64,000 nt of DNA from the NCBI RefSeq assembly GCF_024505145.1, contig NZ_JANIAA010000036.1, positions 1 to 64,000 of the forward strand. Reading direction: 5' to 3'. A program made the translations under genes and the position numbers. Each line of letters starts with the position of its first letter. Within the stretch, counting starts at the first letter, position 1. Below are positions 42,329 through 51,017 of the stretch, piece by piece. Under the pieces are notes generated by a model. That model was not told the origin of the DNA and made no database searches. It saw only the letters and a list, made by a program, of their open reading frames with translations. The stretch is from Streptomyces rugosispiralis. GTDB lineage: Bacteria; Actinomycetota; Actinomycetes; Streptomycetales; Streptomycetaceae.

Positions 42329-43351
42329 ATGACAGAAAGTCCGCAATATTTGATCGAGGCTCCGGGCGGGGGTGCCACAGCACAGTTCGCCCTGTCGTCC
42401 GACCTCATCAGCGAACTGCTGACCAGCATGCGGCTGAGCGGTGTTCGGTATCGTCGTGTCCATGCTGGCCCGCGGTTCGGCCTCAATTTCGACGCCAAGC
42501 CCGGACGCGCCTCTTTCCACTTCCTCGCCGTCGGCTCCGCCGTCCTGCGCACCGAGGACGGAACTGTCCACAAGCTCTCGGCGGGCAACGCCGTATTCAT
42601 GCCACACGGCGAGTCCCATCAGCTGCTCTCCGGTCCGGACATACCGGTCCGGAACATAGACAGCTTCGACGCGGTCTCTCTCAGCGATTCGGTGTGCGAT
42701 GTGGATGCCTGCCCGAGCGCCGACCCGGCTCCCGGCGCGATCTTCTTCAACGGCTCCATGGAGTTCGACCTCGGCGGAATGCAGGGCCTCAGCCGGTTGA
42801 TGCCCGATGTCATGCTGGTCGACGCCGAGGGGAAGCGTTACCCCGGGCTCATGCCGATCCTCGCGTCCATGAGGCGCGAAGTCTGCGCCGAACGTGTGGG
42901 CTTCGCCGGCATCCTCGCTCGTCTGGCCGAAGTGGCGGCGGCCATGATCGTGCGGGGCTGGATCGAATGCGGCTGCGACAACACCTCCGGCCTCGTGGCC
43001 GCGTTGCGCGACCCCCGCCTGGCGTGCGCCATCCTGGCTCTGCACAGGCGACCCGGGCATCACTGGACCGTGGCGGAGCTGGCAGCGGAATGCAATGTCT
43101 CCCGATCCGTCTTCGCGGACCGATTCCAGACCACGATCGGCATGCCGCCCCTCCGTTACGCCACGGAGCTGCGGATGCTCCTCGCCAGCCAGTGGCTGGC
43201 CCAGGACACATTGCCGATCCAGTCCGTGGCGCAACGCCTCGGCTACACCTCGCAGGCCGCTTTCAGCCGTGCCTTCAAACGCGTCACCGGCCGGCCGCCG
43301 GGCGCCAGCAGGGACACCGCACGTTCGAGAGCCGCTGATGAGCGCGACTGA
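42329..43351 (+). CDS. AraC-family regulator with cupin-type sensor domain
   Basis: 340-aa regulator. The N-terminal cupin-like domain (AraC_binding/cupin_6 type) includes AGPRFGLNFDAKPG and FHFLAVGSAVLRTEDG, GNAVFMPHGESHQLL. The C-terminal double HTH: WTVAELAAECNVSRSVFADRFQ, GMPPLRYATELRMLLASQWL and IQSVAQRLGYTSQAAFSRAFKR. ATG 42329 follows AGGATGAG. Divergent from the MFS-hydrolase pair, which it likely controls with a small-molecule inducer. Confidence 0.9.
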   Translation: MTESPQYLIEAPGGGATAQFALSSDLISELLTSMRLSGVRYRRVHAGPRFGLNFDAKPGRASFHFLAVGSAVLRTEDGTVHKLSAGNAVFMPHGESHQLLSGPDIPVRNIDSFDAVSLSDSVCDVDACPSADPAPGAIFFNGSMEFDLGGMQGLSRLMPDVMLVDAEGKRYPGLMPILASMRREVCAERVGFAGILARLAEVAAAMIVRGWIECGCDNTSGLVAALRDPRLACAILALHRRPGHHWTVAELAAECNVSRSVFADRFQTTIGMPPLRYATELRMLLASQWLAQDTLPIQSVAQRLGYTSQAAFSRAFKRVTGRPPGASRDTARSRAADERD

Positions 43352-43440
43352 CGCATGCGTATGCGCGGAGCGGGGGCGGACAGTGGCGCCGCGCATCCGC
43401 TCCTGGGGCGGCTCGCGGAGGCGGCCTCCGGTACTTGCCT

Positions 43441-43466
43441 CTGACGTCGACGTCAGGTTTTAGCGT
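43441..43466 (+). promoter_or_regulatory. Perfect 16-bp palindrome at the OYE promoter
   Basis: CTGACGTCGACGTCAG (43441-43456) is a perfect palindrome, and TAGCGT at 43461-43466 is a good -10 box. The palindrome overlaps the -35 zone, so a dimer bound there should block RNA polymerase. TSS would be ~43473, about 47 nt before the GTG. The regulator is unknown; the AraC gene just upstream is not an obvious match for a symmetric site. Confidence 0.5.
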
Positions 43467-43519
43467 GGCCGGGCCGCGCGATTCCGCGTGGCGATGGCGT
43501 CCGGTCAAGGAGTATTGAC

Positions 43520-44653
43520 GTGTCCATAAGCAGTAGCGCCGAGCGCGCGGCCCAGGTTCTGGCCCGTCCCTTCAGCGTGGGTGGGCTCACCGTGCGCAAT
43601 CGGATCGCCATGGCGCCGATGACCCGTATGTTCTCGCCGGGCGGGGTGCCGAATGCCGATGTCGTGGCGTACTACGCGCGTCGCGCCGCCGCCGGGGTGG
43701 GGCTGATCATTACCGAGGGGACCTATGTCGATCACCGATCGGCCGGGCTGAGCGACAGCGTGCCGCGGTTCCACGGGGAGGACGCCCTCGCGGGGTGGGC
43801 CGAGGTCGTGAAGCAGGTGCATGGCGCCGGTGGGCGGATCGCGCCGCAGATCTGGCATGTGGGGGTTTCGCGGCCGGAGGGGGCGCCCCCGTACCCCGAG
43901 GCGCCCGTGCTGAGCCCGTCCGGTGTCAGGCTGGACGGGCGGCCGGTCGGGCAGGCGATGACGCGGGGCGACGTGGACGCGGTGATCGCCGCCTTCGCCG
44001 ACGCGGCCGCCGCCGCGGAGCGGATCGGCTTTGACGGGGTCGAACTCCATGGGGCGCACGGGTACTTGATTGATCAGTTCCTGTGGGGTGCCACCAACCG
44101 CCGTACCGACGCCTACGGCGGCGACCCGGCGTCGAGGATCCGCTTCGCGGCCGAGTTGGTGGCCGCCTGCCGTAAGGCCGTCTCCGCCGAGTTCCCGATC
44201 ATCTTCCGTATGTCCCAGTGGAAGCAGGACCATTACGACGCGCGGATGGCCGAGACCCCGCAGGAGCTGGAGGCGCTGCTCACCCCGCTCGCCGAGGCGG
44301 GGGTGGATGTCTTCCACTCGTCCACCCGGCGCTACTGGACGCCGGAGTTCGAGGGCACGGACCTGAATCTCGCGGGCTGGACGAAGAAGCTCACCGGGAA
44401 GCCGACGATCACGGTCGGCTCGGTCGGCCTGAACCAGGACTTCCTGCCGACGTTCGTGCCGGGGACCGGCGGCGGGCCGGCCCAGGTGGCGGACATCGAG
44501 AATCTGCTGGACCGGCTGGAGCGGGACGAGTTCGATCTCGTGGCCATCGGGCGGGCCCTGCTCGCCGACCCCGAGTGGGCCGAGAAGGTGCTGACCGGTC
44601 GCGCGGACGAGCTCGTGCCGTACTCCATGGAACAGCTCGGCACGCTGCGCTGA
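43520..44653 (+). CDS. NADH:flavin oxidoreductase (Old Yellow Enzyme family)
   Basis: 377-aa FMN TIM-barrel ene-reductase. Family features: LTVRNRIAMAPMTR at the N terminus, IITEGTYVD, PQIWHVG (Gln and His-x-Gly positions), FDGVELHGAHGYLIDQFL, RTDAYGGD, and FDLVAIGRALLADPEW near the C terminus. GTG 43520 follows AAGGAG. Upstream is a 16-bp palindromic operator. It probably reduces electrophilic enones; physiological substrate unknown. Confidence 0.93.
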   Translation: MSISSSAERAAQVLARPFSVGGLTVRNRIAMAPMTRMFSPGGVPNADVVAYYARRAAAGVGLIITEGTYVDHRSAGLSDSVPRFHGEDALAGWAEVVKQVHGAGGRIAPQIWHVGVSRPEGAPPYPEAPVLSPSGVRLDGRPVGQAMTRGDVDAVIAAFADAAAAAERIGFDGVELHGAHGYLIDQFLWGATNRRTDAYGGDPASRIRFAAELVAACRKAVSAEFPIIFRMSQWKQDHYDARMAETPQELEALLTPLAEAGVDVFHSSTRRYWTPEFEGTDLNLAGWTKKLTGKPTITVGSVGLNQDFLPTFVPGTGGGPAQVADIENLLDRLERDEFDLVAIGRALLADPEWAEKVLTGRADELVPYSMEQLGTLR

Positions 44654-44767
44654 GCAGCCGTACGGGATGACCGGTTCAGCCTATGCGAATGGCCGGTTTT
44701 ATACCTCGCTGAGAGGATTGAGCCGGTTCGCTCCCCTGGGAACCACGGAGAACAAGGAGAGCCGGTC

Positions 44768-45028
44768 ATGTCCAAACGACTGCATGTGGGCAACCTGAGC
44801 TATCAGACGACGACACGGGACCTGGCGACCCTGTTCGGGCAGTTCGGCGAGGTGCTGGACGCGACCGTGATCACCGACCGGGAGAGCGGTCGCTCGCGGG
44901 GGTTCGGGTTCGTGGAGATGGACGAGGTGGCCGCGGAGAAGGCGATGGCCCAGCTCGACGGCTGCGAGATGGACGGCAGGGCGGTGACGGTCACCGAGGC
45001 GAGGGCGGTCTCACGCGGCACACGCTGA
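44768..45028 (+). CDS. RRM-domain RNA-binding protein
   Basis: 86-aa single RRM. RNP2 is seen as LHVGNL (residues 5-10) and RNP1 as SRGFGFVEM (~44-52), with aromatic residues in place for RNA stacking. The fold is complete and the C terminus short and basic. ATG 44768 follows AAGGAGAG. Small stand-alone RRM proteins are uncommon in bacteria outside cyanobacteria and a few actinomycetes. A 10-bp inverted repeat directly after the stop closes the unit. Confidence 0.92.
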   Translation: MSKRLHVGNLSYQTTTRDLATLFGQFGEVLDATVITDRESGRSRGFGFVEMDEVAAEKAMAQLDGCEMDGRAVTVTEARAVSRGTR

Positions 45029-45030
45029 GA

Positions 45031-45070
45031 AACGGCACGTGTACGGAAGGCAAAATCGGAACGTGCCGTT
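45031..45070. terminator. Hairpin after the RRM gene
   Basis: AACGGCACGT (45031-45040) and ACGTGCCGTT (45061-45070) are perfect 10-bp inverted arms around a 20-nt loop, starting 2 nt after the stop codon. No U-run follows. It is a terminator or a 3' stability element. Confidence 0.6.
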
Positions 45071-45129
45071 CGCCACGTATCACCGCTAGGACTTGCGGGT
45101 GGAGCAGTGTGCCGTGGTGGTATTGAGTG

Positions 45130-46428
45130 ATGCGATCCCCCACCCGCATATCTTCACCCCAGCCCTCGTATCCCCACGGCGGTTCACCTGGTGTTCATTA
45201 CCGGAACCCGTACGAGGAACTCGGCGAGCTGGCCGACCCGTACGATCCGGTCGACCCGCTCGGCCTCGGCCTGACGTCGGACGATGACGACGACGCCGAC
45301 CTCGGCGGGCGCAGAGACAAACCGGCCGCCTCGGGCTCCGGGGACGACGGCGAGCAGTGGTCACCGCCCAACCACCGCCGCTCGTCCCGTCGTCGGCGCG
45401 GCCGCTTCCGGGCGGTGCCGCGCACCGCGAAGGCGCTGATCGGGCTGGTCGTGCTGGCGCTGCTGCTGGTGCTGGCCGACCGCTGCGCGGTGATGTACGC
45501 CGAGCGCAAGGCCGAGCAGGAGCTGCAGAAGAAGCTGGATCTGGCCACGGCACCGAACGTGACCATCCACGGCTTCCCGTTCCTCACCCAGGTACTGGGC
45601 AAGGACCTCCAGCAGGTCGACATCGTGGTGCCGGATGTGGCGGCCGACCGGGTCTCGCTCGCCGAGGTGCGCGCCCAGGCCCAGGACATCCGGATCATGG
45701 GGGACCTGCCCAGCTCCTTCAGGGGCGCGACGGTGAGCCGGATGAAGGGTGATGTGCTGCTGTCCTTCGAGGACCTCAGCCGTGAACTGGGCGCCTCCCA
45801 GGTGCGGTTCCGGGCGCTGGGGCCCAGCTCGGTGCGCGCGGACGGGAAGCTGCCGGTCGCGGGGCAGCAGGTGTCGCTGCACGCCCAGGCACATATCCGG
45901 CGCCAGGGAGACCGTGGGATCTCCACGAGCGTCACCGATATGCGGCTGGACATCCCCGGGATCGCCACCTACCGGCCCGGCCCCGAGCCGCGCCCCGGGC
46001 TGTATCTGCACAAGAAGGCGGCGAAGCAGATCAGCGAGGACTCCGAGAAGGCGCAGGCGCTGCTGTCGATCCCGTCGGTGGCGGAGAAGCTCGGGGTGCC
46101 ACCGGCGGAGGCGGGGCAGGCGCTGAACGACGAGCGGAAGCTGGACGAGATCACGGGCTCGCCGAGGTTCGTCCCGGCGCTGCTCGCGGTCAACCTCGTC
46201 CAGGCGGCCAACGACCATCCCCAGCTGGCCAGGAAGCTCGGCATCGATCCGACGGTGGCGGCGGCACTGGCGCGGATGAAGGTGCCGGAGCTGACGAAGA
46301 AGCTGGAGCTCTCCTTCCAGCTGCCCGAAAAGGCCAAGGGCATCAGGTTGGCGAACATCGGCGTGTCACCGGAGGGGATCCGGGCCGATCTGACCGGTGC
46401 GGAGCTGAAGTTCGGGAAGACCCGCTGA
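45130..46428 (+). CDS. DUF2993/LmeA-like membrane-anchored lipid-binding protein
   Basis: 432-aa protein. Residues 1-95 are a hydrophilic, acidic then basic cytoplasmic start; one transmembrane helix follows (~100-120, ALIGLVVLALLLVLADRCAV). The rest is an outside domain with DUF2993 traits (NVTIHGFPFLTQVLGKDLQQVDI), repeated long beta-strand segments and a C-terminal LANIGVSPEGIRADLTGAELKFG. Related LmeA of mycobacteria acts in lipomannan/phospholipid metabolism. ATG 45130 is chosen; GTG 45127 is an alternative. The stop lies in a 20-bp x 4 repeat. Confidence 0.83.
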   Translation: MRSPTRISSPQPSYPHGGSPGVHYRNPYEELGELADPYDPVDPLGLGLTSDDDDDADLGGRRDKPAASGSGDDGEQWSPPNHRRSSRRRRGRFRAVPRTAKALIGLVVLALLLVLADRCAVMYAERKAEQELQKKLDLATAPNVTIHGFPFLTQVLGKDLQQVDIVVPDVAADRVSLAEVRAQAQDIRIMGDLPSSFRGATVSRMKGDVLLSFEDLSRELGASQVRFRALGPSSVRADGKLPVAGQQVSLHAQAHIRRQGDRGISTSVTDMRLDIPGIATYRPGPEPRPGLYLHKKAAKQISEDSEKAQALLSIPSVAEKLGVPPAEAGQALNDERKLDEITGSPRFVPALLAVNLVQAANDHPQLARKLGIDPTVAAALARMKVPELTKKLELSFQLPEKAKGIRLANIGVSPEGIRADLTGAELKFGKTR

Positions 46429-46483
46429 AGTTCGGGAAGACCCGCTGAAGTTCGGGAAGACCCGCTGAAGTTCGGGAAGACCC
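46404..46483. repeat. 20-bp tandem repeat (4 copies) over the DUF2993 stop codon
   Basis: Exact 20-bp period, unit GCTGAAGTTCGGGAAGACCC, copies at 46404, 46424, 46444 and 46464. The TGA stop at 46426-46428 lies in copy 2, and the final codons (LKFGKTR) come from the unit. The copies are identical, pointing to recent expansion. Confidence 0.92.
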
Positions 46484-46503
46484 GCTGAACCCCGATCCAC
46501 CGG

Positions 46504-47754
46504 TCACCGCGTCGCCGGCAGCCGTACCTCGACGCGGAGGCCGCCCGCGGGGCCCGGGGCAGCGGTGACCGTGCCGCCGTGGGCGGTGGCGATGGAGCGG
46601 ACGATGGACAGGCCCAGGCCGTGGCCGTGAACGGCGGTGCGATCGCGGTCGAGGCGGCGGAAGGGTTCGAACAGGCTGTCCACCCGGGTGGGGTCGACGC
46701 GAGGGCCGGTGTTGGTCACGGTCAGCCGGCGGGCATCGTCGACGCGCACGGTGACCGTGCCCCGCGGGTGGTTGTACTGGATGGCGTTGCGTACCAGGTT
46801 GGAGGCCAGATGCTTGAGGAGCACCGGGTCTCCGTTCACGGACAGCGGTGTGGTGTGCACCGCCGTGGTGACGGTGTGTTCGGCGGCGAGGGGGCCGAGT
46901 TCGTCGGCGGCCTGCCGGGTGAGTTCGGCGAGGTCGGTGTCCTTGGTCTCGTCGAGTCCGCGGTCGCTGCGGGCGAGCAGCAGGAGTGCGGCGATGAGGT
47001 GTTCGGCCTCGCGGTTGGTGGTGAGCAGGTCCTCGCGGACCGGGATCAGGTGGGCGGGCAGTGGGTCGGCGAGGCCGACCTCGATGCCGGCGCGCTGGGC
47101 GGCCAGAGGGGTGCGCAGTTCGTGGGAGGCGTTGGCGACGAACCGGCGCTGGCTGAGGAAGGACTTCTCCAGGCGGCCCAGCATGGTGTCGTAGGTGTCG
47201 CCCAGCTCCCGCAACTCGTCCTTGGGACCGGTGAGTTGAAGGCGCTCGTGGAGGTTCTCCTCGCTCATCCGGCGGGCCGCGAGGATCACTTTGCGTACCG
47301 GGCGCAGGGCCCGGCCGGCCAGCCACCAGCCCATGGCGCCGGACAGTACGGCCATGACGGCCAGCCCGACCGCCGACCACAGCACCATCTGCCGTACGGC
47401 GGTGGCCTGGAGCCTGTTGGTGACTTCCATCCTGGCCAGCCGGGCCTTCTCGGTCTTTTGCCGCAGCCCCGCCGAGGCGGCGGGGGCGGGACTCGCCGGG
47501 GCCGCGGGGCCCGACGCCGCCGAGGAGGTGTGTTGCGGAGCGGGGGACCAGCCTGCGGGAGCGTCTGTCGTGATGTTCGCGAACTGCTCCATGGTTCCCT
47601 GCCGGGCCAGCACCGTCACGAAGATCAGCAGTGCGGCTCCGGCGCAGAAGAACAGCGCGGTGAAGGCGGCGGCGAGTTTGGCGCGGAAGGTCAGCCGTTC
47701 GCGCAGCACGGCCCGCAGGTGCCGCGGGCTGACGAGGGACAGGGGATTCAGCAC
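46504..47754 (-). CDS. Sensor histidine kinase (two-component system 2)
   Basis: 416-aa membrane kinase: TM helices at ~28-50 and ~125-145, an Ala/Pro-rich outside loop, HAMP, H-box VANASHELRTPLAAQ, N-box NLVRNAIQYN, G2 GHGLGLSIVRSIA. GTG 47754 overlaps the regulator's stop by 7 bp, so the pair is coupled. Divergent from the lipoprotein/adaptor/MacB operon, which it probably controls. Confidence 0.92.
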   Translation of the reverse strand: MLNPLSLVSPRHLRAVLRERLTFRAKLAAAFTALFFCAGAALLIFVTVLARQGTMEQFANITTDAPAGWSPAPQHTSSAASGPAAPASPAPAASAGLRQKTEKARLARMEVTNRLQATAVRQMVLWSAVGLAVMAVLSGAMGWWLAGRALRPVRKVILAARRMSEENLHERLQLTGPKDELRELGDTYDTMLGRLEKSFLSQRRFVANASHELRTPLAAQRAGIEVGLADPLPAHLIPVREDLLTTNREAEHLIAALLLLARSDRGLDETKDTDLAELTRQAADELGPLAAEHTVTTAVHTTPLSVNGDPVLLKHLASNLVRNAIQYNHPRGTVTVRVDDARRLTVTNTGPRVDPTRVDSLFEPFRRLDRDRTAVHGHGLGLSIVRSIATAHGGTVTAAPGPAGGLRVEVRLPATR

Positions 47755-48404
47755 AGCCGGTAGCCTTTGCCGTCGTCAATGGAGATCGCGTCGGAGCGGC
47801 CGAGTTTGCCCCGCAGCCGGCTGACGGTGGCGCGTACGGCGCTGGTGCGCGAGTCCATGTTCTCGTCCCACACATGGTCCAGAAGGGCACGGTGGGTCAC
47901 GGCTTCGCCGCGCGCCTCCATCAGGAGCTGGAGGACGGCGAATTCCTTCGGGCTCAGCTCCACCGGCCTGCCGTCGATGCGGACTTCGCGACGGCTCCGG
48001 TCCAGCTCGATGCCGCCGTGCCGAAGGATCATCAGCGGGGGTGCGGGTACGCGTCGGCTCAACGCTCTGATCCGTGCGATGAGTTCGGCGAAGTCGAAGG
48101 GCTTGGCCAGGTAGTCGTCGGCGCCGAGATCGAGTCCGGACACCCGGTCCGCCACCGAACCGGCGGCGGTGAGCATGAGGATGCGGGGCGGGCTCTTGAG
48201 CGCACGCAGACCCAGGCACACCTCGTCGCCGCTCATGACGGGCAGATCCCGGTCCAGGACGATGATGTCGTAGTCGTTGAGCAGGCACATCCGCTCGGCC
48301 ACGTCCCCGGAGCCGGCCAGGTCGACCGCGATGGCCTCACGGCGCAGGCCGGTGGCGATCGTACGGGCCAGGATGTGGTGGTCTTCGGCGATCAGGACCC
48401 TCAT
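47748..48404 (-). CDS. OmpR-family response regulator (two-component system 2)
   Basis: 218-aa regulator. Receiver: acid cluster EDHH, phosphoacceptor in IIVLDRDLPVMSG, Lys in DYLAKPFDF. DNA-binding winged helix: LSPKEFAVLQLLMEA, TSAVRATVSRLRGKLG, SIDDGKGYRLC. ATG 48404 follows GGAAG. First gene of the regulator-kinase unit. Confidence 0.92.
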   Translation of the reverse strand: MRVLIAEDHHILARTIATGLRREAIAVDLAGSGDVAERMCLLNDYDIIVLDRDLPVMSGDEVCLGLRALKSPPRILMLTAAGSVADRVSGLDLGADDYLAKPFDFAELIARIRALSRRVPAPPLMILRHGGIELDRSRREVRIDGRPVELSPKEFAVLQLLMEARGEAVTHRALLDHVWDENMDSRTSAVRATVSRLRGKLGRSDAISIDDGKGYRLC

Positions 48405-48435
48405 GGGTGAGCTTCCTCGGGGTGGCTACGCGGCA

Positions 48436-48451
48436 GTTACTGAAAGGTAAC
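48436..48451. promoter_or_regulatory. Small palindrome in the divergent promoter region
   Basis: GTTAC-N6-GTAAC (48436-48451) lies just upstream of the response-regulator start within the 212-bp divergent gap to the lipoprotein operon. It is a plausible but unproven operator; arms are only 5 bp. The remainder of the gap shows no gene. Confidence 0.3.
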
Positions 48452-48616
48452 AAACCGGGTGGATCGGACCCCGGCCCAGCCATGCAAGCAGGGAGGCGAT
48501 TACAGAGGGATAAGCGTGGCGGGGCGCGACGGCCGCCCGCGCTTACCTCCCTGCGCACGGCCTACTGGTTCTCTCCTGGGGCAAGCACCGCCCCTTACTC
48601 CAACCATGAGGTCCCC

Positions 48617-49153
48617 ATGCCTGTCCTCTCTCTGCGTAAGCACTGTGCCCTGGCCTCGGCCGCCCTGGGCATGGTCCTCGTCCTGTCGGCCTGTGGCGGA
48701 GGCGGCGGTGACAAGGACGTCGCCAGCGCCGGTGGCGAGAAGAAGCCGTCCGCGGGCGCCTCCCAAAACGCTTCCCACAAGGAGAAGAGCCCGGAGGAGA
48801 TGCAGAAGGCCCGGCTGAAGTACGCGTCCTGCATGCGCGAACAGGGCATCGACATGCCCGACCCGGACGCCGACGGGACGAACGTCGTCATGCCGGCCGA
48901 CCCGAAGAAGTTCCAGGCGGCGCTCGATCAGTGCAAGCGGTTCATGCCGAACGCGGACGGCCGGGCCCCCGAGTACACCCCTGAGCAGAAGGCGAAGGAC
49001 GTGAAGCTGGCCAAGTGCCTGCGCGACAAGGGAATCGAGGCCGAGGACCCGACCGACGACGGGAGGATGAACATCCCGGACGGCGGATCGAAGAAGACGC
49101 AGGACGCCCTCAAGGCATGCGGCGCCATGTCCAGCGGTAAGACCGGCCGGTGA
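48617..49153 (+). CDS. Secreted lipoprotein with conserved Cys pairs
   Basis: 178-aa lipoprotein: signal peptide with lipobox VLSACGGG (Cys ~24), charged Ser/Lys/Gly linker, then two similar segments, each with Cys and an Asp-rich turn (YASCMREQGIDMPDPDADG ... KLAKCLRDKGIEAEDPTDDG). The internal duplication suggests a domain of two repeats joined by disulfides. ATG 48617 follows GAGG. First gene of the ABC-type operon; its stop overlaps the next gene by 4 bp (GTGA). Confidence 0.87.
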   Translation: MPVLSLRKHCALASAALGMVLVLSACGGGGGDKDVASAGGEKKPSAGASQNASHKEKSPEEMQKARLKYASCMREQGIDMPDPDADGTNVVMPADPKKFQAALDQCKRFMPNADGRAPEYTPEQKAKDVKLAKCLRDKGIEAEDPTDDGRMNIPDGGSKKTQDALKACGAMSSGKTGR

Positions 49154-50298
49154 CCGCCACCACGGAGAGCGGCACCGCGCCCCGGAGCGAGGAGAGCGGG
49201 GGCGACTCCCATGAAGCCGCGGCGCGCCACCGGCCACGCGGCCGCCGGCGCCGCGGCCACTGGATCATCGCGGCCGTCCTGGTCGCCGCGGCCGGCGGCG
49301 GCGTGTACTACGCGACCGCCGACGCCGGCACCGCCTCGGTGGCGGGCTCGGACAAGCCGACGCGACACACGGACAAGGTCACCCGCCAGACGCTCGTCAA
49401 CAGCAAGCAGGTCGACGGAACGCTCGGCTTCAAGGGCAGCACCTCGGTCATGGGCCGCCTGGCCGGGACCGTCACCGGTCTGCCGGGCATCGGCGGCACC
49501 GTCTCGCGCGGCGAGCGGCTCTACGGCGTGGACGGGAAGCCCGTGGTGCTGCTGTACGGGAAGTCGCCCGCGTACCGGGACATGAAGAGCGGCGACAAGG
49601 GCGAGGACGTACGTCAGCTCGAGGAGAACCTCCAGGCCCTCGGCTACAGCGGCTTCACCGCCGACAGCGAATTCACCGACCTCACCGCGCAGGCGGTCAA
49701 ACGCTGGCAGAAGGCTCTCGGCCTCGCGCGGACCGGGAAGGTGGAGAACGGCCGGGTCGTGTTCGCCCCCGGAGCCTTGAGGATCGGCGGGCACAAGACC
49801 CCGGTCGGCTCGGACGTCCGGCCGGGCCAACCCGTGCTGACCTGCACGTCGTCCAAGCGCCAGGTCCATGTCGACCTGGACATCGGCGACCGGTCACTGG
49901 TGAAGAAGGGCGGCACGGCCACAGTCGCCCTCCCCGACGGCAAAACGGTCAAGGGCACGATCACCAGTGTCGGTACGACGGTGAAGAAGACGCCGGGCAC
50001 GAACGGCACCGCGGACAAATCCACCATCGGGGTCGACATCGAGCTGGACGGCGGCGTCGCGGACATCACCGAAGCGCCGGTCACCGTCGGGATCCAGAGC
50101 GAGAAGAAGGAGAACGTCCTGACCGTGCCGATCACCGCACTGCTCGCACTCCGTGAGGGCGGCTACGGCGTCGAGGTCATCGGCGCCGACGGTAAGGGCA
50201 CAGTCAGGGCCGTGAAGCTCGGCATGTTCGCGAACGGCAGGGTCGAAGTCAGCGGCGGCGGCCTCACGGCCGGCACCACGGTGGGGGTCGCCGCATGA
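49150..50298 (+). CDS. Periplasmic-adaptor-like protein with peptidoglycan-binding domain
   Basis: 382-aa membrane-fusion-type protein of a MacAB-like system. One N-terminal TM helix (~38-58) is followed by an adaptor region and a PG_binding_1 domain at ~145-195 (GDKGEDVRQLEENLQALGYSG ... TAQAVKRWQKALGL). A beta-barrel and HlyD/MacA-like segments (VPITALLALREGGYGVEVIG, GRVEVSGGGLTAGTTVGV) end the protein. Coupled by 4-bp overlaps to both neighbours. Confidence 0.88.
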   Translation: MTATTESGTAPRSEESGGDSHEAAARHRPRGRRRRGHWIIAAVLVAAAGGGVYYATADAGTASVAGSDKPTRHTDKVTRQTLVNSKQVDGTLGFKGSTSVMGRLAGTVTGLPGIGGTVSRGERLYGVDGKPVVLLYGKSPAYRDMKSGDKGEDVRQLEENLQALGYSGFTADSEFTDLTAQAVKRWQKALGLARTGKVENGRVVFAPGALRIGGHKTPVGSDVRPGQPVLTCTSSKRQVHVDLDIGDRSLVKKGGTATVALPDGKTVKGTITSVGTTVKKTPGTNGTADKSTIGVDIELDGGVADITEAPVTVGIQSEKKENVLTVPITALLALREGGYGVEVIGADGKGTVRAVKLGMFANGRVEVSGGGLTAGTTVGVAA

Positions 50299-51017
50299 CG
50301 CCGGCCCCGGCGGGGGCCGCGCCGACCGGACCCGCGCCAACAGAACCGGCGCTGGTGGAACTCGAAGACGTCGACCATGTGTATCCGGGCGGGGTGCGGG
50401 TGCTCCATCAGGTGTCCTTCCGCGTCGATCGGGGCGAACTCCTCGCCGTCGTCGGCCCGTCGGGCTCCGGCAAGTCCACCCTGCTCAACCTGATCGGCAC
50501 GCTGGACGTGGCGACGTCCGGCACCGTGCGCATCGACGGTCACGACATCGCCGGGCTGACCGAGAACAGGCTGTCCGCTCTGCGGGCCAGGTCCATCGGC
50601 TTCGTCTTCCAGCAGTTCTTCCTGGCCGACGGGGTCAGCGCGTTGGACAACGTCGCCGACGGGCTCCTCTACCTGGGCATCCCCCGCAAGGAACGCCGCG
50701 CGCGGGCCGCGAGGGTGCTGCGCCGGGTCGGCCTCGGGCACCGCCTCGACCACCGCCCGCACGAACTGTCGGGCGGCGAGAAACAGCGCGTCGCCATCGC
50801 CCGCGCGGTTGTCGGGGACCCGCCGCTGCTGCTGGCCGACGAGCCCACCGGAGCGCTCGACACCACGTCCGGGGCGTCCGTGGTGGAACTTCTGCGGGAA
50901 CTCAACGCGGCCGGCACGACCGTCCTGGTCATCACCCACGACCAGGAACTGGCCGCCGCGCTGCCCCGCCGTATCCGCGTACGCGACGGCAGGATCACCG
51001 AAGGGGTACCGCGGTGA
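50295..51017 (+). CDS. ABC transporter ATP-binding protein (MacB/LolD type)
   Basis: 240-aa ATPase: Walker A GPSGSGKST, Q-loop FVFQQFF, signature LSGGEKQR, Walker B LLLADEPTGALD, H-loop ITHDQ. Starts with ATGA overlap to the adaptor gene and ends with GTGA overlap to the permease. It powers a tripartite-like system that probably exports or extracts a peptide or lipid at the envelope. Confidence 0.94.
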   Translation: MTPAPAGAAPTGPAPTEPALVELEDVDHVYPGGVRVLHQVSFRVDRGELLAVVGPSGSGKSTLLNLIGTLDVATSGTVRIDGHDIAGLTENRLSALRARSIGFVFQQFFLADGVSALDNVADGLLYLGIPRKERRARAARVLRRVGLGHRLDHRPHELSGGEKQRVAIARAVVGDPPLLLADEPTGALDTTSGASVVELLRELNAAGTTVLVITHDQELAAALPRRIRVRDGRITEGVPR

